DNA of 64,000 nucleotides, taken from contig NC_084816.1 of the NCBI RefSeq assembly GCF_963583255.1, positions 23,768,119 to 23,832,118 of the forward strand, read 5' to 3'. Made by a program: the position numbers and the translations under genes. A model generated the notes under the pieces. The model was given only the letters and a program-made list of their open reading frames with translations. It did not search any database and was not told the DNA's origin. This stretch comes from Pyrus communis (Eukaryota; Streptophyta; Magnoliopsida; Rosales; Rosaceae). The first letter of the stretch is position 1. Each line of letters opens with the position of its first letter. This document shows, in pieces, positions 1-12,681 of the stretch.

Positions 1-427
1 AAAACATTTTCAAGAAGAATGCTAACTAGTTCGTTGTTCAGTACATTGTCCACTATTTACAGTTTTGTGGATTAGGGCCAAAGATAACCCCGAGATGGAA
101 CAAAGGAATGCCAATTTACCGTTGGACATATTTGACACGAAGCATGGAATTCTGTTCTATCGTTTCATATGGCTGTATTTGAATCTGTTAGATGATCTAG
201 ATTTTCTTAGTTTGAACTTTTGGTTATCGATCTGAACGCTACTGAACCCTTTTATTCATTATGTATTCTATTTATTTAGATAATTTGAACTCCTTTTCAA
301 TAGAAGTAGCTTATTTCCACCATCACCCACTCTTGAAACGGAGACATGTTCGGATCAATTTGGATTTTCCACTACTGTAAATTTAGTGTTACAATCCCTC
401 ATTTAAGTTTACTCTTTCAATGGCTAG
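1..427. other. Intronic sequence upstream of the first visible RRP4 exon
   Basis: No coding exon of RRP4 could be recognised here. The stretch ends in a plausible acceptor (AG at 426-427) directly before an RRP4 exon, so it is best read as intron. The N-terminal exons of the gene must lie left of the window. Confidence 0.6.
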
Positions 428-1187
428 AGGCGGCGAACTGCTCTGGATGAACTCAACATGCGCAGCATTTTTGAAGAGAACGATGTCATTTGTGTAAGTC
501 ATGTAACACGTATTACTGGCCTAGTTGAACAGAAAAAAGGAACAAATTAAGACTTGGTCAATTGTTACAAATGCTTGCCCTTTTCCAGGCTGAAGTTCGT
601 GGTTTTCAACATGATGGTTTACATCTCCAAGCAAGAAGTCAGAAGTACGGAAAGGTTCGATATTCTCTTCATCCATGGTCTTGTGAATATCCATCATTTG
701 TTAGTATTTCTCACCATGCTTGTAACCTGCTTTGCAGCTTGAAAGGGGTCAGTTGCTCACAGTTCCTTCTTATCTAGTAAAACGACGAAAGCAGCACTTC
801 CATCACTTAGAAAACTATGGCATTGACCTGATACTCGGCTGTAATGGTTTAATCTGGGTTGGTGAACGCATTGAAGTTACCGATGATATGGTAGTGGATC
901 ACAAGTCAGAACAAGATGGTATCAAAGCCGATAAAAATTCCTTTAGTCCCGAAGATCAGGAGAGAAAGTACACTCCTCAACAGACAAGAGAGAGCGTATG
1001 CAGGACCGCAAATGCTATCCGCGTATTGTCTGCTTTAGGCATAAATATTACTGTAGAAGTGATCATGGAGACGGTTGATTTGAGCAGTTCTATAAATGTA
1101 GCTATACATGAAATGCTTGGTGCAGAGTTTTGTGTTCTGGTTGCAGAGAAGGAAGCTGTACGCCGAAGCATGACTAAAAAGAAGTGA
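428..1187 (+). CDS. RRP4: Exosome complex subunit RRP4, 3' part (exons 428-493, 589-654, 738-1187)
   Basis: RRP4 is one of the three S1/KH cap proteins of the RNA exosome, the 3'-to-5' RNA processing and decay complex of nucleus and cytoplasm. Three exons are visible, giving 193 residues. Exons 1 and 2 encode the segment after the S1 fold (motifs RRRTALDELNMR, AEVRGFQHDG and LQARSQKYGK). The last exon begins LERGQLL and holds the KH-type region with LVKRRKQHFHHLE and GCNGLIWVGE. It ends in a basic MTKKK tail and a TGA at 1185-1187. All three exons are in phase 0 and flanked by AG/GT. The donor after 654 (gttcga) is weak but keeps the frame. The N-terminal half lies outside the window. It converges on ABP1, with 211 bp between the two stop codons. 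Confidence 0.93.
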
Positions 1188-1398
1188 CGATTTGTTGTCT
1201 AACGAATGTAATCTGTATTCAAGAGTCTTTCCGGTAAACAGAAAATTTCTATCGTTTGAAATCTCTACATCCCAGTTACTCGCCGTTTTGCAAATTGCGA
1301 AATTTACATTGAAATCAAAACTCTATTCTCAATGCCTTTTTTCGAACGATAATGAGACTAGATGATTTACAACGGTTGTTTGCGACGTTTCTAAGATA

Positions 1399-3573
<2,175 letters not shown>

Positions 3574-4473
3574 TTTCTCGTTCCTTCCACAACTTCCACA
3601 ACTTCTACTTTCTCTGCATCTTTATCCTGGGGCGTGCTTAAGTGATTTTCTGTTTCTAATTATTTGAGGGGAGTGTGGTTATTTGTAACTTTATGTTGGG
3701 TTTCCACAGGCCCAAAAGCACTTTCAGGACCAAAAACACGTTCAGGCCCAAAAGCACTTTTATGGGATAAGGCAAACAAGACCAGTTCCCTTGCCAAAGG
3801 TTTAGGCTTTAAGACCGAGGAGGAGACCAGTGTTTACACAGCTGCTGCTCCACTGAGCTGACTACCATTGTTGTGTCGGTCTCTCTCAGCTGCTCTCTGG
3901 ATAAGCAGGTTACCCAATTCTCAGCCAGAGCCAGCAGACTCCACGAACAGGTCAGCTACTTCTTATTCTTCCTTCTCTGCAACTTTGTTCAAGTTAACGA
4001 GCATTTCGCTTACGAAAATGGAGATTAAATGAGAAATGGATAATTGGGTTTTCTCAAAAGTTTGTGTCTTGGGTGGCTTTTTACTGTCTGCTTCTGAAAG
4101 AAGCTGAACTTTCTGCTGTCCGGCTTTTGCTACTGAGAAAAGCTAAATTCTTCGTATTATGTATTTTTGGATGTAAATGGTAGAACCCAAAATTTTTTTG
4201 GTGCCTACGGTATGAAAATTGTATTCCTTTTTATGTATTTTTGTAGAAATTTGTCTCACAAATGAAAATTAAGCCTCTTTTGGTTGCTGAATTTCATTAG
4301 AATTTGTGAGTCCGTTATTCGAAGGGTAAGAAAATAACAAGATTATCATGTTGTATTAGTAGATTTTCTTTGATGAACAAGATTATCATGCTGTTCTCTG
4401 ATGTGTACTATTTTGTATTTGAGTTGTGCCTTTCGTTTTTCGCAGGCGTGTTGGTAGTTTTAAATCTGGAAGT
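3574..4473. promoter_or_regulatory. Shared ABP1/mTERF4 upstream region with an mTERF4 5'UTR intron
   Basis: The two start codons point away from each other across 900 bp. On the mTERF side there is a good donor at 3951 (gaacag/gtcagc) and an acceptor at 4444-4445 (tttttcgcag), implying a leader exon ending at 3950 and a 495-bp 5'UTR intron. That leaves only a few hundred bases between the two transcription units. No TATA box was confidently located. Confidence 0.55.
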
Positions 4474-6039
4474 ATGAAGATCAGATGCTATGCTGGTATT
4501 ACGAAACCCAGCTTTTTGCTTGTGCATTCAGAGTTACCAGCACTTACATCTCTTAAGCCCGAATTTGATTCTATATCCACGCTTTGCAAGCGAGAGAAGT
4601 TGATTGGGTTGATAACAAGGTGTCAGTATTCTGTTTCTGGTAGAAGGTCAGAAAGCAGTTATAAGGATTCGTCGGTTTCAAATCCAAACACCACTCGTTT
4701 AGGTAGGAGAGAAAGAGGTTCTTCATCCTTATACAGTCGTCCTAGTCTGTTAGATATGAAGAATGAAAGGATGGAAAATCGTGCCCGGGTTTATGATTTC
4801 TTGCGAGGAATTGGTATTGTCCCTGATGAGCTTGATGGATTGGAGCTTCCTGTTACAGTTGAAGTTATGAGGGAACGTGTGGATTTTCTTCACAATCTTG
4901 GGCTTACAATCGAAGACATTAACAACTATCCACTTGTTCTTGGCTGCAGTGTGAAGAAAAACATGATTCCTGTGCTCGATTATCTTGGGAAGTTGGGTGT
5001 TAGGAAATCCACATTCACAGAGTTCTTGAGAAGATACCCACAAGTCCTGCATGCTAGTGTTGTTATTGACCTTTCACCAGTGGTCAAGTATCTTCAAGGA
5101 ATGGATATCAAACCCGATGACATTCCTCGGGTTCTTGAGAAATATCCAGAAGTGCTGGGATTCAAGCTTGAGGGGACCATGAGCACTTCGGTGGCTTACC
5201 TTGTTGGAATTGGGGTTGCAAGAAGGGAGATTGGCGGAGTTTTAACTAGATACCCAGAGATTTTAGGGATGCGTGTGGGTAGGGTGATCAAGCCGTTTGT
5301 TGAATATCTTGAAGCGTTGGGTATTCCAAGACTAGGTGTGGCTAGGCTGATAGAAAAGCGACCTCACATCCTTGGGTTTGGATTGGAGGAGAGGGTGAAA
5401 CCGAATATTCAATCCCTTTTGGAGTTTTGTGTACGAGAAGAATCACTTGCTTCTGTAGTGGCACAATATCCTGAGATCATAGGAATTGATCTCAAGCCTA
5501 AGCTTCTCAGTCAACAAAGTTCGCTCAAGTCGGTAATTGATTTGGAACCCGAGGACTTTGGCAGAGTTGTTGAGAAGATGCCTCAGGTTGTTAGCCTCAG
5601 TGATAGACCTATGATGAAGCATGTCGATTTCCTTAAGAATTGTGGATTTTCCTTGGAGCAAGTGAGGAAGATGGTCGTCGGGTGTCCCCAGTTGCTTGCG
5701 TTGAATCTCGACATCATGAAACTCAGCTTTGATTTCTTTAAAACAGAGATGCAAAGGCCTTTGGATGACTTGGTTGCTTTCCCTGCATTCTTTACTTACG
5801 GTCTTGAATCGACTATAAAACCAAGACATAAGATGGTTTCAAAGAAAGGGTTGAAATGCTCCCTCGGATGGCTTCTCAACTGCTCCGATGAAAAGTTTGC
5901 GCAACGAATGGACTACGACACTATTGACATGGAGGAGATGGAATCATTACCGTCATTTGATATGAATACACTCACAGAACCAAGGAGCGACGATTCAGGT
6001 TCTGACTACGATGATGATAGCGATGACGATTATGTATAG
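4474..6039 (+). CDS. MTERF4: mTERF-domain protein, chloroplast RNA processing (mTERF4/BSM/RUG2 type)
   Basis: Single coding exon, 521 residues. The mTERF family folds into a superhelix of about 30-residue helical repeats that binds organellar nucleic acid. BSM/RUG2 in Arabidopsis is needed for plastid gene expression, including intron splicing. Visible here are an N-terminal targeting-type region, then DFLRGIGIVPDELDGLELP from about residue 103, and repeated units of the form RYPQVL/KYPEVLGF/RYPEILGM/KRPHILGF up to about residue 445. An acidic D/E/S-rich tail closes the protein. I chose the ATG at 4474 (MKIRCYAG) over the in-frame ATG at 4426 because 4426 lies in the polypyrimidine tract of a 5'UTR intron whose acceptor is at 4444-4445. 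Length and ends agree with what is known of BSM/RUG2. Confidence 0.93.
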   Translation: MKIRCYAGITKPSFLLVHSELPALTSLKPEFDSISTLCKREKLIGLITRCQYSVSGRRSESSYKDSSVSNPNTTRLGRRERGSSSLYSRPSLLDMKNERMENRARVYDFLRGIGIVPDELDGLELPVTVEVMRERVDFLHNLGLTIEDINNYPLVLGCSVKKNMIPVLDYLGKLGVRKSTFTEFLRRYPQVLHASVVIDLSPVVKYLQGMDIKPDDIPRVLEKYPEVLGFKLEGTMSTSVAYLVGIGVARREIGGVLTRYPEILGMRVGRVIKPFVEYLEALGIPRLGVARLIEKRPHILGFGLEERVKPNIQSLLEFCVREESLASVVAQYPEIIGIDLKPKLLSQQSSLKSVIDLEPEDFGRVVEKMPQVVSLSDRPMMKHVDFLKNCGFSLEQVRKMVVGCPQLLALNLDIMKLSFDFFKTEMQRPLDDLVAFPAFFTYGLESTIKPRHKMVSKKGLKCSLGWLLNCSDEKFAQRMDYDTIDMEEMESLPSFDMNTLTEPRSDDSGSDYDDDSDDDYV

Positions 6040-6648
6040 AAATAGAATGATCACTCAACCTTCAATTTGGCTTTTCAAATTGGGGTTTCCAGTAGAGTTT
6101 TGTGGATGTTGTATTGTGAAAGTAAATTTATTTATTTGAAGCATTACACACTTTTTCTTTTTTGCAAGTACTTGTGATGTTATTGTATTTACATGTGCTA
6201 ATATAGCAAGAATGTAAAGGAAGAGGAAGATGCTAGAAACCAATTGAGTCCGAATTTGCCCACCACCCTTCTCAAAGCACGCCGCGTGTTGAGAGTATTG
6301 TTTCACGAGTATTTTGTTAGTTCCACGATGGATTTTCTTTGTTGATGGGATAAATTTTTGAGTTTTTCTATTTAAACACCAAATTCGTGTTGAGTTTGAT
6401 CGCGAACTTAAGCAGAACACAGTTCTGGTGAGGACAAGGGAGCAAATTGATGCGGTAACTTTTTGAGATTCCAATAGAAGTACGAATGACATTGTTATGT
6501 TGTTGCAAGAACAACAGCGAAACGATTCAGTATTTCTATGTACAAAACTACAAATTTATCATTTCATAACTTTTGTTCAACTATATTTTCTCTTGTCAAT
6601 ATCCATTCTATATGAATAAGATCGCCGGAACATGAACGAATGCGTCCA
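6040..6648. other. Spacer between convergent MTERF4 and RPH1 genes
   Basis: AT-rich sequence that probably holds both 3'UTRs. No further coding or repeat signal recognised. Confidence 0.5.
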
Positions 6649-8616
6649 TTATTGCGACATTTCCCCGAAGTCTGACGGTGGCTTTGGCTCCTGCAGGCTG
6701 CAAGTGAGGCAAGCACCATTTTTTTCATGTAAATGTACAAGCTCTCTTCATACTTTCTAGCCATCAGCATCGAGAAACTTCGTATAATCATGTGCCTATC
6801 GATTCATCTGAAAAAGCAAACAACTTGGACTCCTAGTCTTTTGTTTGTAGCCAACCAAGCTGTAGGAACAGAATGTATGTTACTAACTACATCAGCAGAG
6901 AAATATCACAAATTATACAAAGGAATGCCTAAAGTAAACATCTGAATCTCTGATCACGTACCTTCCACGCATACATGGCGAAAAAGGCTACAGTATCAGC
7001 AGACCAAACGACAGCAAAGGACTTAATAAAGAATGGGATTGTAACATTGAGTAACGGGACGAGGAGGAAGAGATAGTTTAGAGCTTCCTTCTCATTTTTC
7101 GAGCAGTCTCGTGCGCGCAGTGAAGGAATTGCTGCAAAATTAGAAGGTTAAATTCTTTGTTCAGTCAGTATATCCTTACCACATAGGAAACTTTGCAGGT
7201 AAATTTGTAGGGGGGATAACTTACTAAACATCCAAATGGACCACATTCCCATTAATCTCCATATGTCTGGTTCATTTGACGGAAGGATGAGATTGAAGGA
7301 CAGAACTCCGCCTAGCAGCATGGAGGCATAGGCTTGAACCTCGAAAACAGTGTACAAAGTGCTCCCGGGCATGGCAGGGTTTTTGGAAGCTGTGGAAGCC
7401 CTTGGTGCAAAGGTTGCAGCAGTCTTCTGAACAACCTGTTTGTTACAAGAAATGGAAGTATAACGTTGTGAGAAATCGAACATACCAGTATTCTATCTGC
7501 AAAACAAAACGGAATGCAGGTAGGTAAACTATGTTAAAAAACAATAGCCGAAATCAGACCATTCTCCAATGTACATTACTTGTTAGCTTCGTCTACTAGC
7601 TCAGTTCTTTGTTCATGTTTCTGGTAATCAGGTCGAAGTGAAACGCTTTTTCGGGTAGAAATCAATGCCCATTTTTGGCTTAAATTTCATCCAATTCATT
7701 AGTGTAACAAGCAAAAAGCTTGTATTTGTAGTACTGCAGAAAGTTATGAGGTTCTTTTGAGGAGAGCTCTTTAATCCTTGCTTACAGCTCCTTCGTTCTA
7801 ACCATGTCGAATTTGATGATTGTTCAGAGGACTGGAACTGGTTGTTAATCACAAGTTTACTCCACAACTCAATTCGATCACCCGAATTCAACTCAAATCG
7901 ATTCATAATCCCACATTAGGCTCACTAAAGCACACACAAATTGCCTCTGATGCCAGAGTAGAATTATCAGAGTGACCGGCCGAAGGTCCACTTCCAACAA
8001 TATTGATATTGTCCATAATTTGGTACTTACCACCTGCACAATCTGTCGTGGAGTTTTATCACAAAAGGTCTTGGTGTTAGTTGGAGTGAAGTTAGGATAT
8101 TTAAACTCTTCTTTTCTCATTGGTACAGTCGACGTGGGACAGTTCAACAACCTCATTATAATGTGAGCATGGAAAGTTTTTCTCGATGCGGGATTCACAC
8201 TCTCAACAACCCACTTGACATAATAATTCCGTTTTCACTACCCAATTTCACAATTCAGAAGAAAATTTACAAACAAAGTCTTGTATACAAACTGCATTTC
8301 AGGACACCCATTTGAACAAAAAGCTTAAAAATCCAACCTTTTTGAGGTCCTTGTCGAGTGGAGAAGCAGCAGCAGCAGCAGCAGCAGGGAAAGTGGAGGA
8401 TTTTCCAGCTTCGCGTGGCTCGGCTTTTTCCACCTCTTGCTTTGGTTCCTCCAGTGCTGGCTGAGCATCCAGCTCGTTGACGTTGGCATAAAGTCTGAAG
8501 AAAATTTTGGCGGGAAGTGGAGAATTGCAGGGTGAAACGTTTCTCTGGTTCGAAACGGTGGAAGGATACCTTGAAACTTGGAGGTTGCAGAGAGACGTCG
8601 AAGTTAAGGTGTTCAT
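6649..8616 (-). CDS. RPH1: RPH1-type chloroplast membrane protein (exons 8616-8338, 7435-7225, 7131-6962, 6690-6649)
   Basis: Four exons join in frame to 233 residues. Exon 1 (93 codons) is Ser-rich and Ala-rich and looks like a transit peptide, starting MNTLTSTSLC and ending PLDKDLKK. Exon 2 carries KTAATFAPRASTASKNPA, a strongly conserved core, then a hydrophobic segment (ASMLLGGVLSFNLIL). Exon 3 has TIPSLRARDC and two more hydrophobic stretches (LNYLFLLVPLLNV, VAFFAMYAW). The last exon, EPKPPSDFGEMSQ, depends on the second of two nearby acceptors; the upstream acceptor would give a different, longer tail. The potato and Arabidopsis homologues (RESISTANCE TO PHYTOPHTHORA 1) are plastid proteins linked to defence; the biochemical role is unknown. 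An in-frame ATG at 8742 could extend the N terminus by 42 residues. In Arabidopsis this gene sits beside PIEZO, as it does here. Confidence 0.85.
7905..8207 (-). mobile_element. Possible TRIM/LTR remnant in RPH1 intron 1
   Basis: On the minus strand, LTR-like starts (tgttgagagtgtgaatccc and tgttgaactgtcccac) are followed about 250 bp later by ctggcatcagaggc, which resembles the initiator-Met tRNA primer-binding site. There are no coding domains and no second LTR was identified. Confidence 0.35.
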
Positions 8617-8868
8617 GTTTGAACACTTTCTCTCTCCGCTGATAATATTTTTTTCTGAGAATTCAACAACAAAAAGGTGAGAGGAAAAACAGAGGGAGAT
8701 GAAGAAATTTGAGGCAGGGAAGAAAGAGATGTTGGACAGCATTTAGGCCTCACTGCATGGAGAGTTCTGGCCCATACAATTGGGTGACATATATGGCACA
8801 GACACACCGTCAGTGCGACGTTCCTGGTTAATGACACAATGTCACATAGAGCGAAACTTACACTTAGA

Positions 8869-8988
8869 GTGGTGCTATACATACGTTTTACATTTCACAC
8901 ATCTCTCTTAATTTTTAATCGTCGGGTCAAATGAATTGAAGATGATTAAAGAATATAAATTAATAACAAGTGTGTAAATAGCACCACC
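8869..8988. mobile_element. MITE (ggtgctat...atagcacc family)
   Basis: Short imperfect terminal inverted repeat: ggtgctatacatac at the left and gtgtgtaaatagcacc at the right. The interior, with tcgtcgggtcaaatgaattg, recurs near 47,110-47,265 and at 49,376-49,515. Confidence 0.6.
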
Positions 8989-9690
8989 TACACATATCAT
9001 TGTATTATTAACATGAGACAAAATGATGACAGTGTACATGTGTCATCTAAGTCCTTCTCGCACCTGAAAGTGGAGAATAACTCATGTGCCTGATAGTGTA
9101 TCAAGTGGACTATCTGAGTTGCTTACAAAGACCATTACATCGGGTGGTTTAACTACATAAGGTCGAGTGATACTTAAATACAAAGGGGCCTATTTCTTCG
9201 TGGGTAGGTCAATCAAACAGTTTATTTGGTCCAACTATTGAACAAAAGAATTTCTTAAAGGTACACCTTCTTATTCACTTGATTGTAATGCATATCATAA
9301 CGGAAAATTGTAAACTTTTAAGTCACTGCTTGAAGATTATTTATGTGAAGAAAAAAAAAGAATTGTTATTAGTACTCCAAAAATCTCATTCTACACTCCA
9401 CACAAATGTATTTTTCTTTCTAATTATAGAAAGTTTGGAGTACTAAATGAGATTTTAGGAATGCTAATAACAATTCCCAAAAAAATTGTCAAATTAATTG
9501 TTATGTCAATTACAAAATATTCTTCATTTTGCAGAGTAATTTTTCAATGTGCTCAAAACACGAAGCAAAACATTACATGTCATTATAATGAGTGTAATGT
9601 TTAGCACTTATTTCAAACTCACTGAAAAATCTCTACGTTTTGCTATAGGTACATCTCGTTCTTATTCATTGGTTGTGGGCCCAACGTAAG
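8989..9690. other. AT-rich spacer
   Basis: Upstream of RPH1. There is a local inverted repeat at about 9365-9480 (aattgttattagtactccaa against its complement near 9437-9475). No gene recognised. Confidence 0.4.
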
Positions 9691-9840
9691 GCTATCTCCA
9701 ACCAAAGAAGGGCCAAAGAGCTCCATTTAGCCCTATAGCCTTGGAAGAAATTATATTTTAATGAACAGTGTTAGGCCATATTTTATACCATCTCCAACCG
9801 AGGGGGCCAAAGGGCCATAGGCCAAACATAATTCATTATT
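9691..9840. repeat. Interspersed repeat with ctccaacc/ggccaaaggg modules
   Basis: Two related blocks (tatctccaaccaaagaaggg and catctccaaccgaggg) with gggccaaag motifs flank a short AT-rich centre. To my knowledge this motif set is abundant in apple and pear genomes. Confidence 0.5.
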
Positions 9841-9892
9841 TTAATTAAATTAATATGGTTAATTGAATTAAACTACCATATTAAAATAAGGT

Positions 9893-10175
9893 TTTTGGAC
9901 ATATTTTGAGTGACGTTTGTCGCCAAATGAATAAGCCTTCAGATTTCTTATTTTGGATAATCTCAAAAAAAAAATTTGGATAGGATTTCGAGTCACACGT
10001 GTCGCTAATATGAGTAACTCTCCAAATTTCTTATCTTTATGTAATCTCAATAAATTTTCGGATAGGATTTTGAGTGACACGTGTCGCTAAAACGAGTAAA
10101 TCTCCAGATTTCTTATCTTTATGTAATCTTAATAATTTTTCGGATAGGATTTCGAATATCACGTGTTGAGAGGTA
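9893..10175. repeat. Tandem repeat, about 82-bp unit, about 3.3 copies
   Basis: The unit (ggataggatttcgagtgaca, then gtcgctaa, tctccagatttcttat and a t-rich linker) starts near 9895, 9977, 10,059 and 10,141. Three copies carry ACGTGT or CACGTG next to the same position. Confidence 0.8.
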
Positions 10176-12060
10176 ATTGGTTATGCAAATTTTAGATATG
10201 ATTCTTATCCACGTGACACTTTTTATCTTTAGCTTTCAATGTTGTACGAAAACATTGAATATAGATTTCCCAAACATAAGTGTGTGTGTGTGTGTTTCAA
10301 AAGCATCTTCATAGTATAAAGTCATCCATCATCAATACTATAAAGAAGTGTGTGAAAACATGTTCTAAATAGTATATCACCATCCATCAGATACGCTACA
10401 AGAACATGGGTTTTACAAAAAATATGGTATTCCAAAATAAGCTCAGTATAACATGATAATCAATTTCTCATAAAACGTAATCATTAAATCATGCTTTTCA
10501 TGTACGCATTTTTACTATTAAAACATGCATTTTAGAAGGGGTCCACTCATAGATACTTTGCCGCCGAAGAGCCACGCAAACTAACGAAGACGGAAGTGCC
10601 CCAAATAATTGCCCCTGAGCACATAAAGGGTGCAATTAATAAAACTCTATTATAACAATTGAATTTGGGAAAACGGACATCGGAAACAGATTCAGGATGT
10701 CGAATTACCCTAAGAAGGGTCCCGATTAAATTTCTGAAAAGTCAACAATAGTCAACATAGGAATGTTCCAAGAATATTCTAGGAATATTCCGTCTGATGG
10801 GCTGGAGGGTTTGGGCCGAAGGGCCCTAGGGTTTTTGAGCTTGGGTCCAAGCTTTACACTGCCCAAGGGCCTTAGTTCACTTAGGTTTTTGGGTTGGATT
10901 TAGAATTAGGCAATTAGGTTGGGTTTAGGTTTCTAGGTAAAAGGGTTGGGGGTTTCATGGGCCTTGGCCCCTCTTTTCACGGCCCAAAAGGCCTTGGCTC
11001 CTTGGGGCTTTGGGCTTGAAAGCCCGGCCTGAGTCCAACACATAGGTCGCCGGACCCAAAGTAAAAGGAAGGCCGGAACATGGCCGGGGACTTCCCTAGC
11101 TCCGACGGAGCTCAAAACATAACCATTTCACGTAAACCAAAATACCAAAATGAAGCCTGTGAAGCAAGGAAGAGATCTATACCAATTTCGAGGCGAGTGG
11201 TGGCCAAAGTCGGCCAAAAAATGCCTGCAAAGGCCGGGTTCTCGCCAGAAAATATGGGGGAAACTTCCTGATCTGTTTTCACATCCAAACCTTCACCAAA
11301 GTCACTTTTAATTGTCAATAAAGTGATCTAGCCTACGGGGGAGGAAGATATAAGGAGTTTCGAAGCTCACCTTCACCGGAGACGGTGATACATTGTCAGA
11401 AATAGATGCACAGTAACTGTGCCGTGCTATGTGAAGAAGAAGAGTTTTCCTTGCTTAGTTTAGGATTTATAATGATGGTTACTTGGGGGTGTGCTCGCCG
11501 GAGTGATAAGGTGATTTTCGTGGTGGGTGCGTGGGTGTGGTGCTCGGCTAGAAGGAGAGAGTGCAAAGAGAGAGCACGGGTAGAGAGGAGAGAGTTAGGG
11601 AAAAAAGAAAGAAGGAGATAATGAAGAGAGATTTGGGGTCGGGGGACACAAAAATCAGAGGGTGGGCCTTTTGGGCTCACCAATTAAGATCCAAAAAACA
11701 ATTTTTTAAATAAAAACTCAAAATTATTTTTAAAATCGGGGGTGGGGTTTTACATAACCTAACGCCAGCATGATGCTAGGTAGCTCTTGCTCGCTGGCGT
11801 CATGCTGACGCTAGGTAACTGTTGGCATTCAAATGGGCTGAGCTGGAGGGCTGGTAAAATGTCAAGCTTTACATTCTGGCTCTAGAGGATTGGCAAAATG
11901 TCAAGCTTGACATTCTGACGCTAGAAGGCTGGCTGGAAATGGTCAGCCCGCTAGCCTGATTTGGGGGTTTAGGCCTAGTGGGGCCCACAAGTCCTTTAGC
12001 CTAACCCTCAGTTGAAGACGGTTTTCATGTCATTCTGAGTTATTTTTAGCTCTATGACCC
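10176..12060. repeat. Repeat-derived non-coding region, probably LTR-retroelement remnants
   Basis: GC content jumps relative to the flanks. The stretch 10,700-11,750 has ggccttgg/gggcc-rich spacers with no long reading frame and resembles retroelement non-coding DNA. At 11,757-11,960 there are hairpin-like modules (ccagcatgatgctagg, ctggcgtcatgctgacg) and a twice-repeated unit with aaaatgtcaagctt at about 48-bp spacing. No class could be fixed. Confidence 0.45.
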
Positions 12061-12681
12061 TTTGACCAGGCCAATTGAAGATGAGCTAAGTGAGGCCAAA
12101 ATAATACCCTAAAGAAAAACGAACGCGCGTACGACTCCCTTACATCGCCGCGAAGTCCACCAATCACACCAAAATAACAGAAAATTCTGTCCGACCTTGG
12201 TTAATATCGTAAAAATCCGAAAAAAAAAAAACAATATTCTAATTTTCCATTGGTCACAAATATCACTTAATTTACAGGCTGCAATATAATTAATGACTTT
12301 TTTTTTTTTTTTTTTTCTGAAAGCTCCTTGCTTGTTTGCCAATCTCAGAAATATAACTCCGACTTTCAGCTCCGACTGGTAGCTATCGGAGCTCCAGAGA
12401 TTAACATTTCTGATTAATTATTACTTTGGAGTTTCGACGATTGTTTGAGTTGCCGCGAATTTTGGAGGAGTAACGTACCAATTTTCTGTTTTGTTTCGTT
12501 ATCGTGCGCCTAACAGAGAAGAAAGCTACATCCAAGCTTCTTCATTTTCTGTTCAAGTTGGGAGCTTTCTCAGGAAATTTGAAGGTTTTGGGAAATGGGT
12601 TTTCGTGAATTTGATGTGAATCGAAAACCCATTGGTGGAATTTTGGAATTGAAGTGATTGGTTTGGTATTTGGGGCATGTA
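12061..12681 (+). promoter_or_regulatory. PIEZO1 upstream and leader region
   Basis: Sequence between the last repeat block and the PIEZO ATG. A T20 run sits at about 12,298-12,317. The 200 bp before the ATG are consistent with a leader. No specific promoter element is claimed. Confidence 0.4.

Noticed and set aside
4426..4473. Extended N terminus for the mTERF protein from the ATG at 4426
   Set aside because: The ATG lies in the pyrimidine tract before a good splice acceptor (4444-4445), so it is most likely intronic; the ATG at 4474 fits the known start of the family.
8617..8742. In-frame upstream ATG extending the RPH1 protein by 42 residues
   Set aside because: The downstream ATG gives a typical transit peptide; the extension is Phe-rich and reads like leader sequence. 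Kept only as an alternative.
11080..11683. Short open frames on both strands in the GC-richer spacer
   Set aside because: They overlap each other antisense, have no domain-like pattern and lie in repeat-derived sequence.
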